Part shown: positions 8,767 to 17,742 of the stretch, in pieces
Layout: every line of letters starts with the position of its first letter
Numbering within the stretch: the stretch's first letter is position 1
Assembly: GCA_024404815.1 (NCBI GenBank)
Contig: JAKSPL010000003.1
Location: 1-64,000, forward strand
Source: Oscillospiraceae bacterium
Lineage (GTDB): Bacteria > Bacillota > Clostridia > Oscillospirales > Ruminococcaceae
Direction: 5' to 3'
Length of the DNA stretch: 64,000 nucleotides
Program-made: the position numbers and the translations under genes
Notes under the pieces: generated by a model
Databases searched by the model: none
Told to the model about the DNA's origin: nothing
Seen by the model: only the letters and a program-made list of their open reading frames with translations

Positions 8767-9600
8767 ATGCTGATAGATTTTCACACGCATATTTTCCCTG
8801 AGAAAATTGCATCGCGTACACTTGCGGCACTCATCGACGGTGTCCGCAAAGAACAGGGCGAGGCATATGTCAACGGACGGACGATGAATTATACCGACGG
8901 AACGGCTGACGGGCTGCTGCACAACATGGATGAAAATGGCGTAGATATGTGCGTTTGCCTGCCTATCGTCACAAAGATGTCCCAGACAGAGAGCATCAAT
9001 CGCTTTGCGGAAACGATTCGGACAGACCGACTGCTTTCGTTTGGCAGCCTGCACCCGATGCAGGAGGACTGGGAAGAAGTTTTGGAGAATCTTGCGGAGC
9101 ACGGCTTCCGCGGTATCAAGCTCCATCATCAGTTTCAGGGCTGCCGCATCGACAGCAAAGAATCCATTCGTGTATTGAAAAAGGCGCAGGAGCTGGGATT
9201 GCTGGTTGTTTTCCATGCAGGTATCGACATCGGACTTCCTGCGCCGTATATGGCATCGCCCGAACAGATTCGCAATATCCTCACAGAAATGGACGGGAGC
9301 AATCTGATTGCGGCGCATCTTGGCGGCTGGATGCAATGGGATGATGTTGAGAAATATCTCGTTGGTACGAATATTTTGATGGACTTGGCATTCGTGAAGG
9401 ATTTCATCTCCAAAGAACAATGTCAGCGTATTATCCGTGGGCATGGTGCAGAAAAAATACTGTTTGCGACCGACTCGCCGTGGGAATCGGCAGGGGATAC
9501 GCTGCGGTTTCTGGACACGCTGGAGCTGACAGCACAGGAGCGCGAGATGATATGCTCAGGGAATGCGAAACGTCTGCTCGGAATGGAGGATGCTCCATGA
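8767..9600 (+). CDS. Amidohydrolase-2 family metal-dependent hydrolase
   Basis: A protein of 277 residues starting MLIDFHTHIFP, with the HxH metal motif at the first strand, then GIKLHHQFQG, VVFHAG, AAHLGGW and ATDSPW, all in the order expected for the TIM-barrel amidohydrolase-2/TatD-like family. The ATG at 8767 follows GAGGAGCGTTTCCG. Family members hydrolyse or decarboxylate small cyclic or aromatic compounds; the substrate here is not evident. The stop overlaps the next start (ATGA), so it is in one operon with the dihydrouridine synthase. Confidence 0.88.
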   Translation: MLIDFHTHIFPEKIASRTLAALIDGVRKEQGEAYVNGRTMNYTDGTADGLLHNMDENGVDMCVCLPIVTKMSQTESINRFAETIRTDRLLSFGSLHPMQEDWEEVLENLAEHGFRGIKLHHQFQGCRIDSKESIRVLKKAQELGLLVVFHAGIDIGLPAPYMASPEQIRNILTEMDGSNLIAAHLGGWMQWDDVEKYLVGTNILMDLAFVKDFISKEQCQRIIRGHGAEKILFATDSPWESAGDTLRFLDTLELTAQEREMICSGNAKRLLGMEDAP

Positions 9601-10577
9601 AAACTGTCGAAATTGCAGGGATTTCTGTACCGCAGACCGCCGCACTTGCACCGATGGCATCGGTAGCAGATACCTCGTATCGACTGCTTTGCGCAGAACA
9701 TGGCGCGTGCATGACCACAAGCGAACTGATCTCAGCAAAAGGACTCTGCTATGGCAGCAAAGGAAGCGCAGAACTTTGCCAGATCACTCCGAAGGAGCGT
9801 CCGATGGGATTGCAGTTGTTTGGCAGTGAACCTGAATTTATCGCAGAAGCTGTCAAAATGCTGCGTGACTATCATCCTGACTGGATCGACTTGAACATGG
9901 GCTGTCCTGTGCCGAAGGTCGTTGGGCAGGGGGCAGGTTCGGCATTGATGCGGACACCTGAACTCGCAGAGAAAATCGTAGAATCTGCTGTAAAATCCGC
10001 AGGAGATACCCCTGTGACGGTGAAAATGCGGATCGGCTGGGATGAGAATTCTGTCAACGCTGTGCCGTTTGCGAAGCGCATGGAGGCGGCAGGAGCGGCG
10101 GCTCTGACCGTTCACGGCAGAACGCGGACACAGTTTTACAGCGGTACTGCCGACTGGAAACCGATTGCAGAAGTCAAGCAGGCGGTGTCTGTTCCAGTCA
10201 TTGGAAACGGTGATATTCTGTGCGGTGCGGATGCCGTCAGGATGTATCAGGAAACGGGCTGTGACCTTGTGATGGTCGGACGCGCAACCTATGGAAATCC
10301 ATGGATTTTTGAGGATATTGCACACGCGGTCAACGGCGAGGAATACACCTATCCCGATGTTCCCGAGCGGCTCAATGAAATGCTCAAACACATTCGTATG
10401 ATACTGGAAAGGTCGGAAAAATCCGAGACACTTGCCATGCGTGAGGTCAGAAAACACGCGCTCTGGTATCTCCGCGGCAGGGCAGGGGCGGCGGCATTCC
10501 GTGCGAAATGCTGTACGCTGAACAGCTATGCTGACGCAGAACGACTGGTTGCAGAGTATCTGGAACATTATATGTAA
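9597..10577 (+). CDS. tRNA-dihydrouridine synthase (DusB-like)
   Basis: A protein of 326 residues with the Dus signatures: LAPMASVADTSYR near the N-terminus, the DLNMGCPVPKV motif with the active-site Cys, VKMRIGW, HGRTRTQFYSG, and VIGNGDI plus MVGRATYGNPWIF for FMN binding. It reduces uridine in tRNA D-loops using FMN and NADPH. The ATG overlaps the preceding stop and has GGAGG 7 bases upstream. It is the last gene of the dnaX operon; a hairpin follows. Confidence 0.93.
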   Translation: MKTVEIAGISVPQTAALAPMASVADTSYRLLCAEHGACMTTSELISAKGLCYGSKGSAELCQITPKERPMGLQLFGSEPEFIAEAVKMLRDYHPDWIDLNMGCPVPKVVGQGAGSALMRTPELAEKIVESAVKSAGDTPVTVKMRIGWDENSVNAVPFAKRMEAAGAAALTVHGRTRTQFYSGTADWKPIAEVKQAVSVPVIGNGDILCGADAVRMYQETGCDLVMVGRATYGNPWIFEDIAHAVNGEEYTYPDVPERLNEMLKHIRMILERSEKSETLAMREVRKHALWYLRGRAGAAAFRAKCCTLNSYADAERLVAEYLEHYM

Positions 10578-10583
10578 GACACG

Positions 10584-10655
10584 AAAATACAAATGCGATG
10601 TTTGTACAGAATCACGATTTTTGCTCGGTTCTGTGACCATCGCATTTTGTTTTCC
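10584..10655 (+). terminator. Long hairpin after the dnaX operon
   Basis: AAAATACAAATGCGATG (10584-10600) pairs with CATCGCATTTTGTTTT (10638-10653), enclosing smaller stems. It is rich in T at the 3' side and probably ends the upstream operon, though the T run is broken by G. Confidence 0.55.
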
Positions 10656-10716
10656 GTATATGATATTAGAAGGGCTTTTTCACAAAAATTTCAAGTACAT
10701 ACGTGATGTCGCTTTC

Positions 10717-10745
10717 TTGACAAAGTTGTCCCGATATGGTATACT
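10717..10745 (+). promoter_or_regulatory. Promoter of FHA-SEDS-PBP operon
   Basis: TTGACA (10717-10722), 17-base spacer, TATACT (10740-10745), about 40 bases upstream of the GTG start of the FHA gene. Confidence 0.85.
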
Positions 10746-10783
10746 TTAATATTGGGATATTGAACTTTGAAAGGAGAAAATCT

Positions 10784-11230
10784 GTGACAGAATTCTTCCA
10801 GAATGGTCAGAATCTCGGCGAACTGCTTTCAGTATTTATTGTGGTTTTCGTCGATTTCTGTGCGCTCATGATTCTGTTGGCCGCGGGCAGAGAACGCAAA
10901 CGCGGCGATGAGATATGGGCGAAAGAAGCCAAAGGCTATATGCTTTCCGAGCACGGAACGATTTATCCGCTCGGCGCAGCAGAAATTATTATCGGACGGC
11001 ATCCGAGTGCGGACATCCGTTTTTCTGACAAAGAAATTTCTCGTTTTCATGCGATTTTAACGCTGTCGGATGGAAGATGGCATATCGAGGACCTCGGTTC
11101 GGGCAGCGGCACTTATGTCAATGGTGTCCGCATCAAAACGCCGCGAACGCTCCACAGAGATGATGAAATTCGCATCGGCAGACGCAGCCTGCGTGTCATC
11201 AAGGGTAACGGAAAGGTCGTGTCACAATGA
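10784..11230 (+). CDS. Membrane-anchored FHA-domain protein
   Basis: A protein of 148 residues starting at GTG 10784 (AGGAGAAAATCT upstream). An N-terminal membrane helix (about 13-33) is followed by a cytoplasmic FHA domain with IIIGRHPSADIRF, the ISRFHA motif and GSGTYVNG. FHA domains bind phosphothreonine. The order FHA, SEDS polymerase, PBP mirrors the Ser/Thr-kinase-controlled fha-rodA-pbpA clusters of Actinobacteria, so it probably relays kinase signalling to peptidoglycan synthesis; no kinase is in the window. Its stop overlaps the next start. Confidence 0.9.
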   Translation: MTEFFQNGQNLGELLSVFIVVFVDFCALMILLAAGRERKRGDEIWAKEAKGYMLSEHGTIYPLGAAEIIIGRHPSADIRFSDKEISRFHAILTLSDGRWHIEDLGSGSGTYVNGVRIKTPRTLHRDDEIRIGRRSLRVIKGNGKVVSQ

Positions 11231-12507
11231 ATAAACGACCTGTTTCTCACCCGATCCTGATGTTTTTGATCCTCATTGCACATTCCGCGATGCTGCTGCT
11301 GGTCATTCTCACGCTGGGATTTTCCGCAGAGGCAGTCAAGCTGACCTGTGCGGTTCTGGCTGCTGATTTTGTCGGTTCTATGATACTTTCGCTTGTTCAC
11401 CGTCAGGCCTGCACCGTGGATATGGTGCTGCTTCTGGTGCTGGGAATGAGTACGATCTATCAGTCTTGTTTTGGCGGTGTCCATTTTGCCGCAAAGCATT
11501 ACATCTTCGGGATTCTTGCATTTATCGCGTGTCAGCTTTCCTATCTTCTGGTGCGGAATCCAATCCGCGCAGAGAAGATGAAACCGTTTTGGTACGGTGC
11601 ATTTTTCGTTCTGGTTGGAGCGATTTTCTTCCTGACGGGAGAACGCGGCATCTGGATTGATCTGGGATTTATAACGATTCAGCCGAGCGAATTTGTCAAA
11701 CCCGTGTTCGTGCTGATCTGTGCATCTTCGATTTCCACACAGCTTCGGAAGAAAACCTTCCTCGGTATTCACTATGTCCCTGATAATCTTGCAATGCTTG
11801 GCTGTACGGCTGTGATCGTCGTGCTGCAATGGTGGTGCAGAGATCTGGGCAGTCTGCCGACATTTCTTGCAGTAGCAGGATTCGGCATCGTGTTCCGTTT
11901 CTTCTATCTCCGCGAAAAAATGTCGCTGCGGTTTGTGATATTCCTTTGTGCCTGTGCGTGTGTAGTATGCGTTGTTGCGCTGAAATTTGCGCCCGACTAT
12001 GTACAGGACAGACTGCATTCCGACATCTGGGCGGATATGGAAGGTCACGGCTATCAGCAATGCCATGCGCTGACTGCGATCGCAGAGGGCGGATGGTTCG
12101 GAAAGGGTGCAGGCGGCGGTTTGCTGCATCGTGTGTTTGCATCCGATACGGATATTGTATTTTCCAGCATCTGCGAGGAATGGGGACTGTTCTCAGGCAT
12201 CCTGACCGTTGTATTGGTTCTGTTTTTGCCTGCGTCTGTTCTGACGGTTCCGCCGCGCAGTTATTATCATGCAGGACTTGCCGCAGGGGTTGCGAGCGTG
12301 TTTGTGGTGCAGATGGCACTCAACATTTTCGGCTCCTGCAACATTATCCCGTTCACGGGTGTTACAATCCCCTTTATCTCACAGGGCGGCAGTTCGATGC
12401 TGTCGAGCGGCATTCTCGCAGGATTCCTGAAAGCCGCACAAGCCCCTGTGCTGACCACGAAGGACGGCAGGAAAAAAGCCGCTGAAAGGGGGAAGCAGTC
12501 CGCATGA
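11227..12507 (+). CDS. SEDS-family peptidoglycan polymerase (FtsW/RodA/SpoVE type)
   Basis: A polytopic membrane protein of 426 residues with about ten helices. Signature blocks are GIWIDLGFITIQPSEFVK and the C-terminal CNIIPFTGVTIPFISQGGSS, both diagnostic of SEDS glycosyltransferases, which polymerise lipid II. It begins in an ATGA overlap with the FHA gene and ends overlapping the PBP gene, the usual SEDS-bPBP pairing. Sequence alone does not separate FtsW from RodA here; the FHA-SEDS-PBP arrangement favours a RodA-like elongation role. Confidence 0.93.
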   Translation: MNKRPVSHPILMFLILIAHSAMLLLVILTLGFSAEAVKLTCAVLAADFVGSMILSLVHRQACTVDMVLLLVLGMSTIYQSCFGGVHFAAKHYIFGILAFIACQLSYLLVRNPIRAEKMKPFWYGAFFVLVGAIFFLTGERGIWIDLGFITIQPSEFVKPVFVLICASSISTQLRKKTFLGIHYVPDNLAMLGCTAVIVVLQWWCRDLGSLPTFLAVAGFGIVFRFFYLREKMSLRFVIFLCACACVVCVVALKFAPDYVQDRLHSDIWADMEGHGYQQCHALTAIAEGGWFGKGAGGGLLHRVFASDTDIVFSSICEEWGLFSGILTVVLVLFLPASVLTVPPRSYYHAGLAAGVASVFVVQMALNIFGSCNIIPFTGVTIPFISQGGSSMLSSGILAGFLKAAQAPVLTTKDGRKKAAERGKQSA

Positions 12508-13916
12508 AGCAACAGCAAAATAAGCCGAAAACCATGCCGATCGACATTCGTGCGCCGCGGAGTACGCTGCGTGCAGGACGTGCGGTGACGCTTCTGATCC
12601 TCTGCTTTCTGCTGGGAATGGGGTATCTTTCCTATGTTCTGATCACCGAATCTCCGATGTACATGGCGAAGTCAGGGAAAACAACCTACGGTGTTGTGTA
12701 TGACCGCACAGGCGATGTGCTATTTGACGGTACAAAGCCGCTGACCGATTACCCGTCAGGACAGTTTGCGGATGTCGGTAATTTTATCGGGGACACCAGC
12801 GGTCAGATGACCAATACACTGGTTGCAAAAAATCTGACTGCACTTGCAAATTACAGCTTTACCGCAGGCATTCACGGAACTGCTTCTTTGCAGACGACGC
12901 TTTCCCATTCTGCAAATCAGGCAGCCTATAAAGCACTCGGCAGCAAAAACGGTACTATTATCGCCTGCAACTGGAAAACGGGCGAACTGCTGGTCTGTGT
13001 CAGCAAACCCTGTGTCGATATTGCCAAAGGCTACGCGGATATTGCGTCTATGCCAAACGGCAGCCTGCTCTGCAAGGCGTTTTACCCGATGGTACCGGGT
13101 TCGACACAAAAGGTTTCCACGCTGATTGCCGCATATGAAACGCTCGGTGTGAAAACCGTCAATGATATCGAATATTCCTGCGAGGGTTCGTGGCTCAATG
13201 CCAACGGACAGCGCATCAAGTGCCACAGATCCGAGGGGCATGGTCACCAGACACTTGCAGAAGCCTTTGCGAACAGCTGTAACCCGTTCTTTGCACAGCT
13301 TGTACAGTCGGAACAGCTTCCGCTGACGAGTATCATTGAGGTATATCAGCGGATGGGTTATTCTGTCAACAAGTCTGCTGCGGAAAACTATTCGCTCGAC
13401 GGCATTTCCATTGCACCTGCCTCGACTGTCCTGACTGACGATACCGATTTTGATACACAATGGGGATGTCTTGGACAGGGCGAAACGCTTGTCAGTCCAT
13501 ACCAGCTGATGCTCTGGCAGACGGCGGTCGCAAACGGCACAGGTACGGCAATTTTACCTTACGCGGTGGAAGCCTGTACGTCAGCAGAAGGCAAGATGGT
13601 GCAGGTCGGGAAAACCACGCGTACACCACAGCTTTTCTCTGTATCTGCGGCGAAAGCGGTGCAGGAGGTAATGATTGCCAATGCCGAAAATCACTACTAT
13701 GTTTCGCTGCCCGACTACAACTGCGGTGTCAAAAGCGGTACCGCACAAGTGACGGACAACGGCAGGGAATATGAAAATTCGCTGCTGGTCGGGTTCTGTC
13801 TGGATGAAACCTGTCCTGTTGCGTTCTGCATACTCATTGAAGAACGTACAAGCAAGGACATTTCTACCGCACAAGTAGCAAAAGCTCTCTTGAATGCTTT
13901 GTCTGCCGCCGAATGA
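12504..13916 (+). CDS. Class B penicillin-binding protein (transpeptidase)
   Basis: A protein of 470 residues: one N-terminal membrane helix (about 27-47), a short non-catalytic part, and a transpeptidase domain. The active-site motifs are STQK (Ser200, Lys203), SCN (258-260) and KSG (410-412). It cross-links glycan made by its SEDS partner. The non-catalytic N-terminal part is shorter than in PBP2/PBP3 and resembles PbpA-type proteins. The start overlaps the SEDS gene. Confidence 0.93.
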   Translation: MKQQQNKPKTMPIDIRAPRSTLRAGRAVTLLILCFLLGMGYLSYVLITESPMYMAKSGKTTYGVVYDRTGDVLFDGTKPLTDYPSGQFADVGNFIGDTSGQMTNTLVAKNLTALANYSFTAGIHGTASLQTTLSHSANQAAYKALGSKNGTIIACNWKTGELLVCVSKPCVDIAKGYADIASMPNGSLLCKAFYPMVPGSTQKVSTLIAAYETLGVKTVNDIEYSCEGSWLNANGQRIKCHRSEGHGHQTLAEAFANSCNPFFAQLVQSEQLPLTSIIEVYQRMGYSVNKSAAENYSLDGISIAPASTVLTDDTDFDTQWGCLGQGETLVSPYQLMLWQTAVANGTGTAILPYAVEACTSAEGKMVQVGKTTRTPQLFSVSAAKAVQEVMIANAENHYYVSLPDYNCGVKSGTAQVTDNGREYENSLLVGFCLDETCPVAFCILIEERTSKDISTAQVAKALLNALSAAE

Positions 13917-13956
13917 GAGCTTCGGTCGGCACATTTCCATTGAGGGGATATGAACG

Positions 13957-16302
13957 ATGTTTACCAATATGAAAGAAAAAATGCTGCGGCATGAAACGCT
14001 GATCGTCAGCGTTCTGCTCGCTGTCGTGCTGTGTTGTATTGCAGGAATCATGCTGATGCATCCGAATGGCGGGATGCACGCATCTGCTATTGTTTTCGGT
14101 ACAACGGATACGGAGATCACCGCAGTGACCAGTGTTCCGCCGTCCAGAGGAATTGGCCGTGACGCTGCAAAGGAAACCACGGAAACCACCACAACGGTGC
14201 TGTATTATAAAAACACGCCTGTTTCGCAGTTCCGTGTGGAAGATCTGACACCGCTGGTCGATACGGATATGGACTATACATTGTGGTGGTACAGCGAACG
14301 CGAAGACTGCCGCTATCTGTTCCTGCCTGCGACTGCGGACATCACCAAGCTGAAGATCACCTATACCTGCAAAGATTCGCTTTACCTGAACGATACAAAA
14401 ATCGTGTCAGGTGAAACAACGGATCTGTTCTCGAAAGAAACGGAGTTTACGATCCGTGTTGCGAACAAGGATTACGGCAAGCTTTATGTGATGCAGTCAG
14501 ATTTGCCGGTCGTGTATATGGAACTGGATACAGGAAGTCTTGCATTTGTCGAGAAGAAAAACGGCAATAAGGATTCTGGCAAGATCCTGATGCTGAAATC
14601 AGACAGTACCGTAGAATACGACGGCAAACTCGAAAGCATCGGCGGACACGGCAACAGCTCATGGGATTACAGTTCGAAGAAGCCTTACAACATCAAACTT
14701 GCAGAAAAAACCAAGCTCTACGGCATGGGCAAAGCGAAAAAGTGGGCGCTTCTCAGCAACAACCTTGACCACGGTATGATGCGAAACTCTGTGGCGATGA
14801 TGCTCAGCAAAGACGCAGGCTGTGAGTTCACGATGCAGTATGAATATGTCGATCTCTACGCGCACGGCGAGTACCGCGGTACGTACCAGCTTTTTGAACG
14901 GGTACAGGTGCATAAACACCGTGTCGAGATCACCGATCTGGAGGAAGCAAACGAAGCCGCGAACGATGCCGCATTGGATTCTTATGCGCAGATCAGCTCC
15001 GATGGCGATTTGAAGACCGTGCTTCCGAACACCTACAAATACTGGGATATCCCGAAGAATCCTGAGGATATTACAGGCGGCTATCTGATTCAGTTCCAGA
15101 CCTGGAACCGCTATCCGAAAAAGGCTGCAAGCGGATTTATCACGAAGCGCGGACAATGCGTGCAGATGCAAACGCCCGAACACGCGACCAAAGCGGAAAT
15201 TGACTACATCCGTAATTTTGTACAGGACTTGGAGGACGCGATCTATTCCGAAACGGGATACAACGCGAAAGGCAAGCATTATTCCGATTATCTCGATGTG
15301 GATTCCATCATTCTGAACCACCTGATTCAGGAGATCACCAGCAATGCGGACGGCAGCTACACCAGTTTTTATTTCTGGAAAGAGTCCGACCTGACGGGTG
15401 ACGGCAAGCTGCACAGCGGTCCTGTCTGGGATTTCGATTTGGGATTTGCGAATTTCGGCAGAGCGATTTTCGGGAAGGGCTGCTGCAGTGTGAAGAACTT
15501 CTTTGCGATGTATCTTCCGATTCACGGCTACGAGAACTATGAAGATACGATTCCTGAGATGAAAGTCGGCTGGCTCGGTACGCTCTATGCGAAGCCTGAA
15601 TATCAGCAGCGCATGAGAGAACTCTACTTTGAACGCTTCGATACGCAGATCGACAAGATCGCACAGGAGAAAATACCTGCGCTGGAAGCCTATCTGCAAA
15701 AGAGTGCGGATATGAACAATGCACGCTGGAATATGCTCGGCAAGAATCGGCGGCTTGGACCTGTGAACGGCTATACGTATCACGAATGCGTGCAGTATAT
15801 CACGAATTTTCTGACGAAGCATCAGGCGTTCATTCAGTCGGAATGGCTGGGGCCATCACAAATGGAACTTTCTGACGGTCTTGCAGCACAGATGAACCAG
15901 CTTCCGCTGTTCCGTTATGGCGAAGACGGGCTGGAACAGCTGAAAAAGAAAGTTGCACAGGGACAGGCGGCGATTCTTGCGGCGAAAAGCTATGCGGAGT
16001 CGGAAAGTGCCTACAATGCGGCTGTGAATGCGCTGGAGTCCGTTCCGTTTGAGGAACGCTGCGGCGATTATGACGACAACGGTCTGGTGGACTGTGATGA
16101 TGCGACTGCGGTTCTGATCCATTACAGCAAGTATCTTGCGGAGATTGATGATCCGATCTCAGAACGTGCGGCACGCTGCGGTGATGTGGACGGCGACGGA
16201 AAACTCACCGCTGACGATGCGATGCACATTCTGCTGCATTATCTCTATGAACTGACAGATCAATCCTATCCGCTCCCGACCGACCTGCCAGTCATTCAAT
16301 AA
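13957..16302 (+). CDS. Membrane-anchored CotH-kinase protein with dockerin
   Basis: A protein of 781 residues: N-terminal membrane helix (about 16-37), a Thr-rich stretch, a beta domain, a CotH domain (about 220-560) with GGHGNSSWDYSSKKPYNIK, DLYAHGEYRGTYQLFE, EITDLEE and GPVWDFDLGFAN, an alpha-helical segment, and a C-terminal dockerin (CGDYDDNGLVDCDDA and GDVDGDGKLTADDA). CotH proteins are secretory protein kinases and occur on Ruminococcus cellulosomal proteins. It lies 40 bases after the PBP gene with a GAGGGG ribosome site and probably shares that operon. The combination of cytoplasmic anchor and dockerin is unusual, since the dockerin could recruit a cohesin to the membrane. Confidence 0.9.
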   Translation: MFTNMKEKMLRHETLIVSVLLAVVLCCIAGIMLMHPNGGMHASAIVFGTTDTEITAVTSVPPSRGIGRDAAKETTETTTTVLYYKNTPVSQFRVEDLTPLVDTDMDYTLWWYSEREDCRYLFLPATADITKLKITYTCKDSLYLNDTKIVSGETTDLFSKETEFTIRVANKDYGKLYVMQSDLPVVYMELDTGSLAFVEKKNGNKDSGKILMLKSDSTVEYDGKLESIGGHGNSSWDYSSKKPYNIKLAEKTKLYGMGKAKKWALLSNNLDHGMMRNSVAMMLSKDAGCEFTMQYEYVDLYAHGEYRGTYQLFERVQVHKHRVEITDLEEANEAANDAALDSYAQISSDGDLKTVLPNTYKYWDIPKNPEDITGGYLIQFQTWNRYPKKAASGFITKRGQCVQMQTPEHATKAEIDYIRNFVQDLEDAIYSETGYNAKGKHYSDYLDVDSIILNHLIQEITSNADGSYTSFYFWKESDLTGDGKLHSGPVWDFDLGFANFGRAIFGKGCCSVKNFFAMYLPIHGYENYEDTIPEMKVGWLGTLYAKPEYQQRMRELYFERFDTQIDKIAQEKIPALEAYLQKSADMNNARWNMLGKNRRLGPVNGYTYHECVQYITNFLTKHQAFIQSEWLGPSQMELSDGLAAQMNQLPLFRYGEDGLEQLKKKVAQGQAAILAAKSYAESESAYNAAVNALESVPFEERCGDYDDNGLVDCDDATAVLIHYSKYLAEIDDPISERAARCGDVDGDGKLTADDAMHILLHYLYELTDQSYPLPTDLPVIQ

Positions 16303-16303
16303 T

Positions 16304-16345
16304 AAAAACGCATGACCTGCGGAATGACAGGTCATGCGTTTTTTT
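16304..16345 (+). terminator. Terminator after CotH-dockerin gene
   Basis: A 16-base stem AAAAACGCATGACCTG pairs with CAGGTCATGCGTTTTT, ending in a T run. Confidence 0.93.
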
Positions 16346-16426
16346 GTTACGCCATTTTCAAAAAAATGCGTCTATATGCTGATTTTCCAGTTTCTTGTCT
16401 AACGCATCAGCTTGACAAACTGGGAT

Positions 16427-16963
16427 TTATCTTTGTTTCCATTGTTCCAGTGTGATAAAGGTAGCATGTCCAAGACGAACTTCATTAAGCAGAGGAACAG
16501 GCATTCTTTCAGCGTGGTCATATTCAAATCCAAGTTTTTCCTGAACTCTTTTAGATTTATTATTTCCATCATAATATCCACACCAGATTTTTTTCATTCC
16601 AAGTTCTTCAAATCCTCTTTTTAAAAGAGATTTCGCAGCTTCGGGCATATAACCTTTTCCCCAGAATGGTTCGCCAAGCCAGTATCCAAGCTCACATTCA
16701 TCATCTCTTTCTGTCATATCAGTATGACCATTGAGTTTAAGTTCAACAGCTCCAATTGCAACATTATTCTCTTTCTCGCAAATTGCATAGCATTCTGCTC
16801 CTTGGAGAACATTAGTTATTACTTCTCTGCTTTCTTCAATGCTTGTATGCGGAGGCCAACCTGCCATTGGACCAACATTAGGATTTTTAGCATATTCAAA
16901 TAAGCTTTCTGCGTCTTCATTCGTCCATTTTCTTAAAAGTAATCTTTCTGTTTCTATTATCAT
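16427..16963 (-). CDS. GNAT acetyltransferase (RimJ/RimL type)
   Basis: A protein of 178 residues starting MIIETERLLLRKW, with ELGYWLGEPFWGKGYMPEA and the acetyl-CoA loop, then the helix around NNKSKRVQEKLGFE, typical of RimJ/RimL-like N-acetyltransferases. The substrate is unknown. The start at 16963 is favoured by similarity to the usual N-terminus; an ATG at 16975 lies inside the AAAGGATG ribosome site. Its DNA is clearly more AT-rich than both neighbours and uses A/T-ending codons, which suggests recent acquisition. It stands alone between a terminator and an AT-rich leader. Confidence 0.9.
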   Translation of the reverse strand: MIIETERLLLRKWTNEDAESLFEYAKNPNVGPMAGWPPHTSIEESREVITNVLQGAECYAICEKENNVAIGAVELKLNGHTDMTERDDECELGYWLGEPFWGKGYMPEAAKSLLKRGFEELGMKKIWCGYYDGNNKSKRVQEKLGFEYDHAERMPVPLLNEVRLGHATFITLEQWKQR

Positions 16964-17069
16964 TTGGAAATACATCCTTTCAAGGTCAAATTCATATTTG
17001 TCTGATTCTGAAAATCGGAAATTTATCTGTCTATCTTATCAGACACACAAATAAAAACAGAGCCTTTTG

Positions 17070-17666
17070 TTATTCGATTTGAATGCCGCCCTGAATGAGG
17101 GTAGGATCGAGCTGGTCTGTGCGTGTGGCTTTGAAGTCCTGAATATCGAGTGTCAGCGGATAGAACGTACCGGATTTTGCATCTGACGGGATGTCGAAAT
17201 AAACGGTAATGACCATGCCGTCATTTGTAGCAGCTTGTGCGCCTGCCGAAGCAAAGCCGATCATGCGCTTGGCGGTATCGACTGCCGATACCGTCATCAT
17301 GCCCTGAGAAGCATCGCCTGTGATACATTTGGTTTTGTCCTCAGATTCACACAGCGGCGAAAGTCCCTCACCATAGTAAATGCGGACGCCGCAGTTGATA
17401 TAGCCTGGGTTGTTGAACAGCATGACACGGACAGGCACTTCTTTTTCGCCTGCTTTTGCGGAAATACTGTCCATTACCAGAGTGACACCATCGTAGGTGT
17501 TTTCGGGGAGTGTATCACGCGAAAACAGCGAGACATTCTCGCCTGCATTTTCAGAGGCTGCGGTGGGTTCCTGCGGTGTCTGCTGCGTATCCTTGTCTTT
17601 GCAGCTGCAAAGCGACAGGCAGAGAATGCCGCAGAGGAAAAGTACTGTATATTGTTTCAGTTTCAT
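17070..17666 (-). CDS. Lipoprotein with single cohesin-like module
   Basis: A protein of 198 residues. A signal peptide ends in lipobox LCSC (Cys22), followed by a short Gln/Pro/Thr linker and one beta-sandwich module of about 145 residues. The pattern is cohesin-like: KEVPVRVMLFNNPGYINCG, YYGEGL, a central GMMTVSA strand, and GMVITVYFDIPSDAKSGTFY near the end. Cohesins bind dockerins, and four dockerin proteins lie in this window, so this could be a membrane anchor for them. It has its own promoter upstream. A distant cohesin fold without dockerin binding is the main alternative. Confidence 0.78.
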   Translation of the reverse strand: MKLKQYTVLFLCGILCLSLCSCKDKDTQQTPQEPTAASENAGENVSLFSRDTLPENTYDGVTLVMDSISAKAGEKEVPVRVMLFNNPGYINCGVRIYYGEGLSPLCESEDKTKCITGDASQGMMTVSAVDTAKRMIGFASAGAQAATNDGMVITVYFDIPSDAKSGTFYPLTLDIQDFKATRTDQLDPTLIQGGIQIE

Positions 17667-17700
17667 GGTGATCTCCTTTGGGTATGGTTTATATAAAATC

Positions 17701-17729
17701 AGTATACCATTTTATTGCGGAAAAGTCAA
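17701..17729 (-). promoter_or_regulatory. Promoter of the cohesin-like lipoprotein
   Basis: Minus strand TTGACT (17724-17729) and TATACT (17701-17706), 17-base spacer, 35 bases before the ATG. Confidence 0.8.
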
Positions 17730-17742
17730 TGCAGAATCCTAT

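Noticed and set aside
14659..15822. A 387-codon open frame on the minus strand opposite the CotH-dockerin gene
   Set aside because: It lies within a gene with clear CotH motifs; no start signal or known motif.
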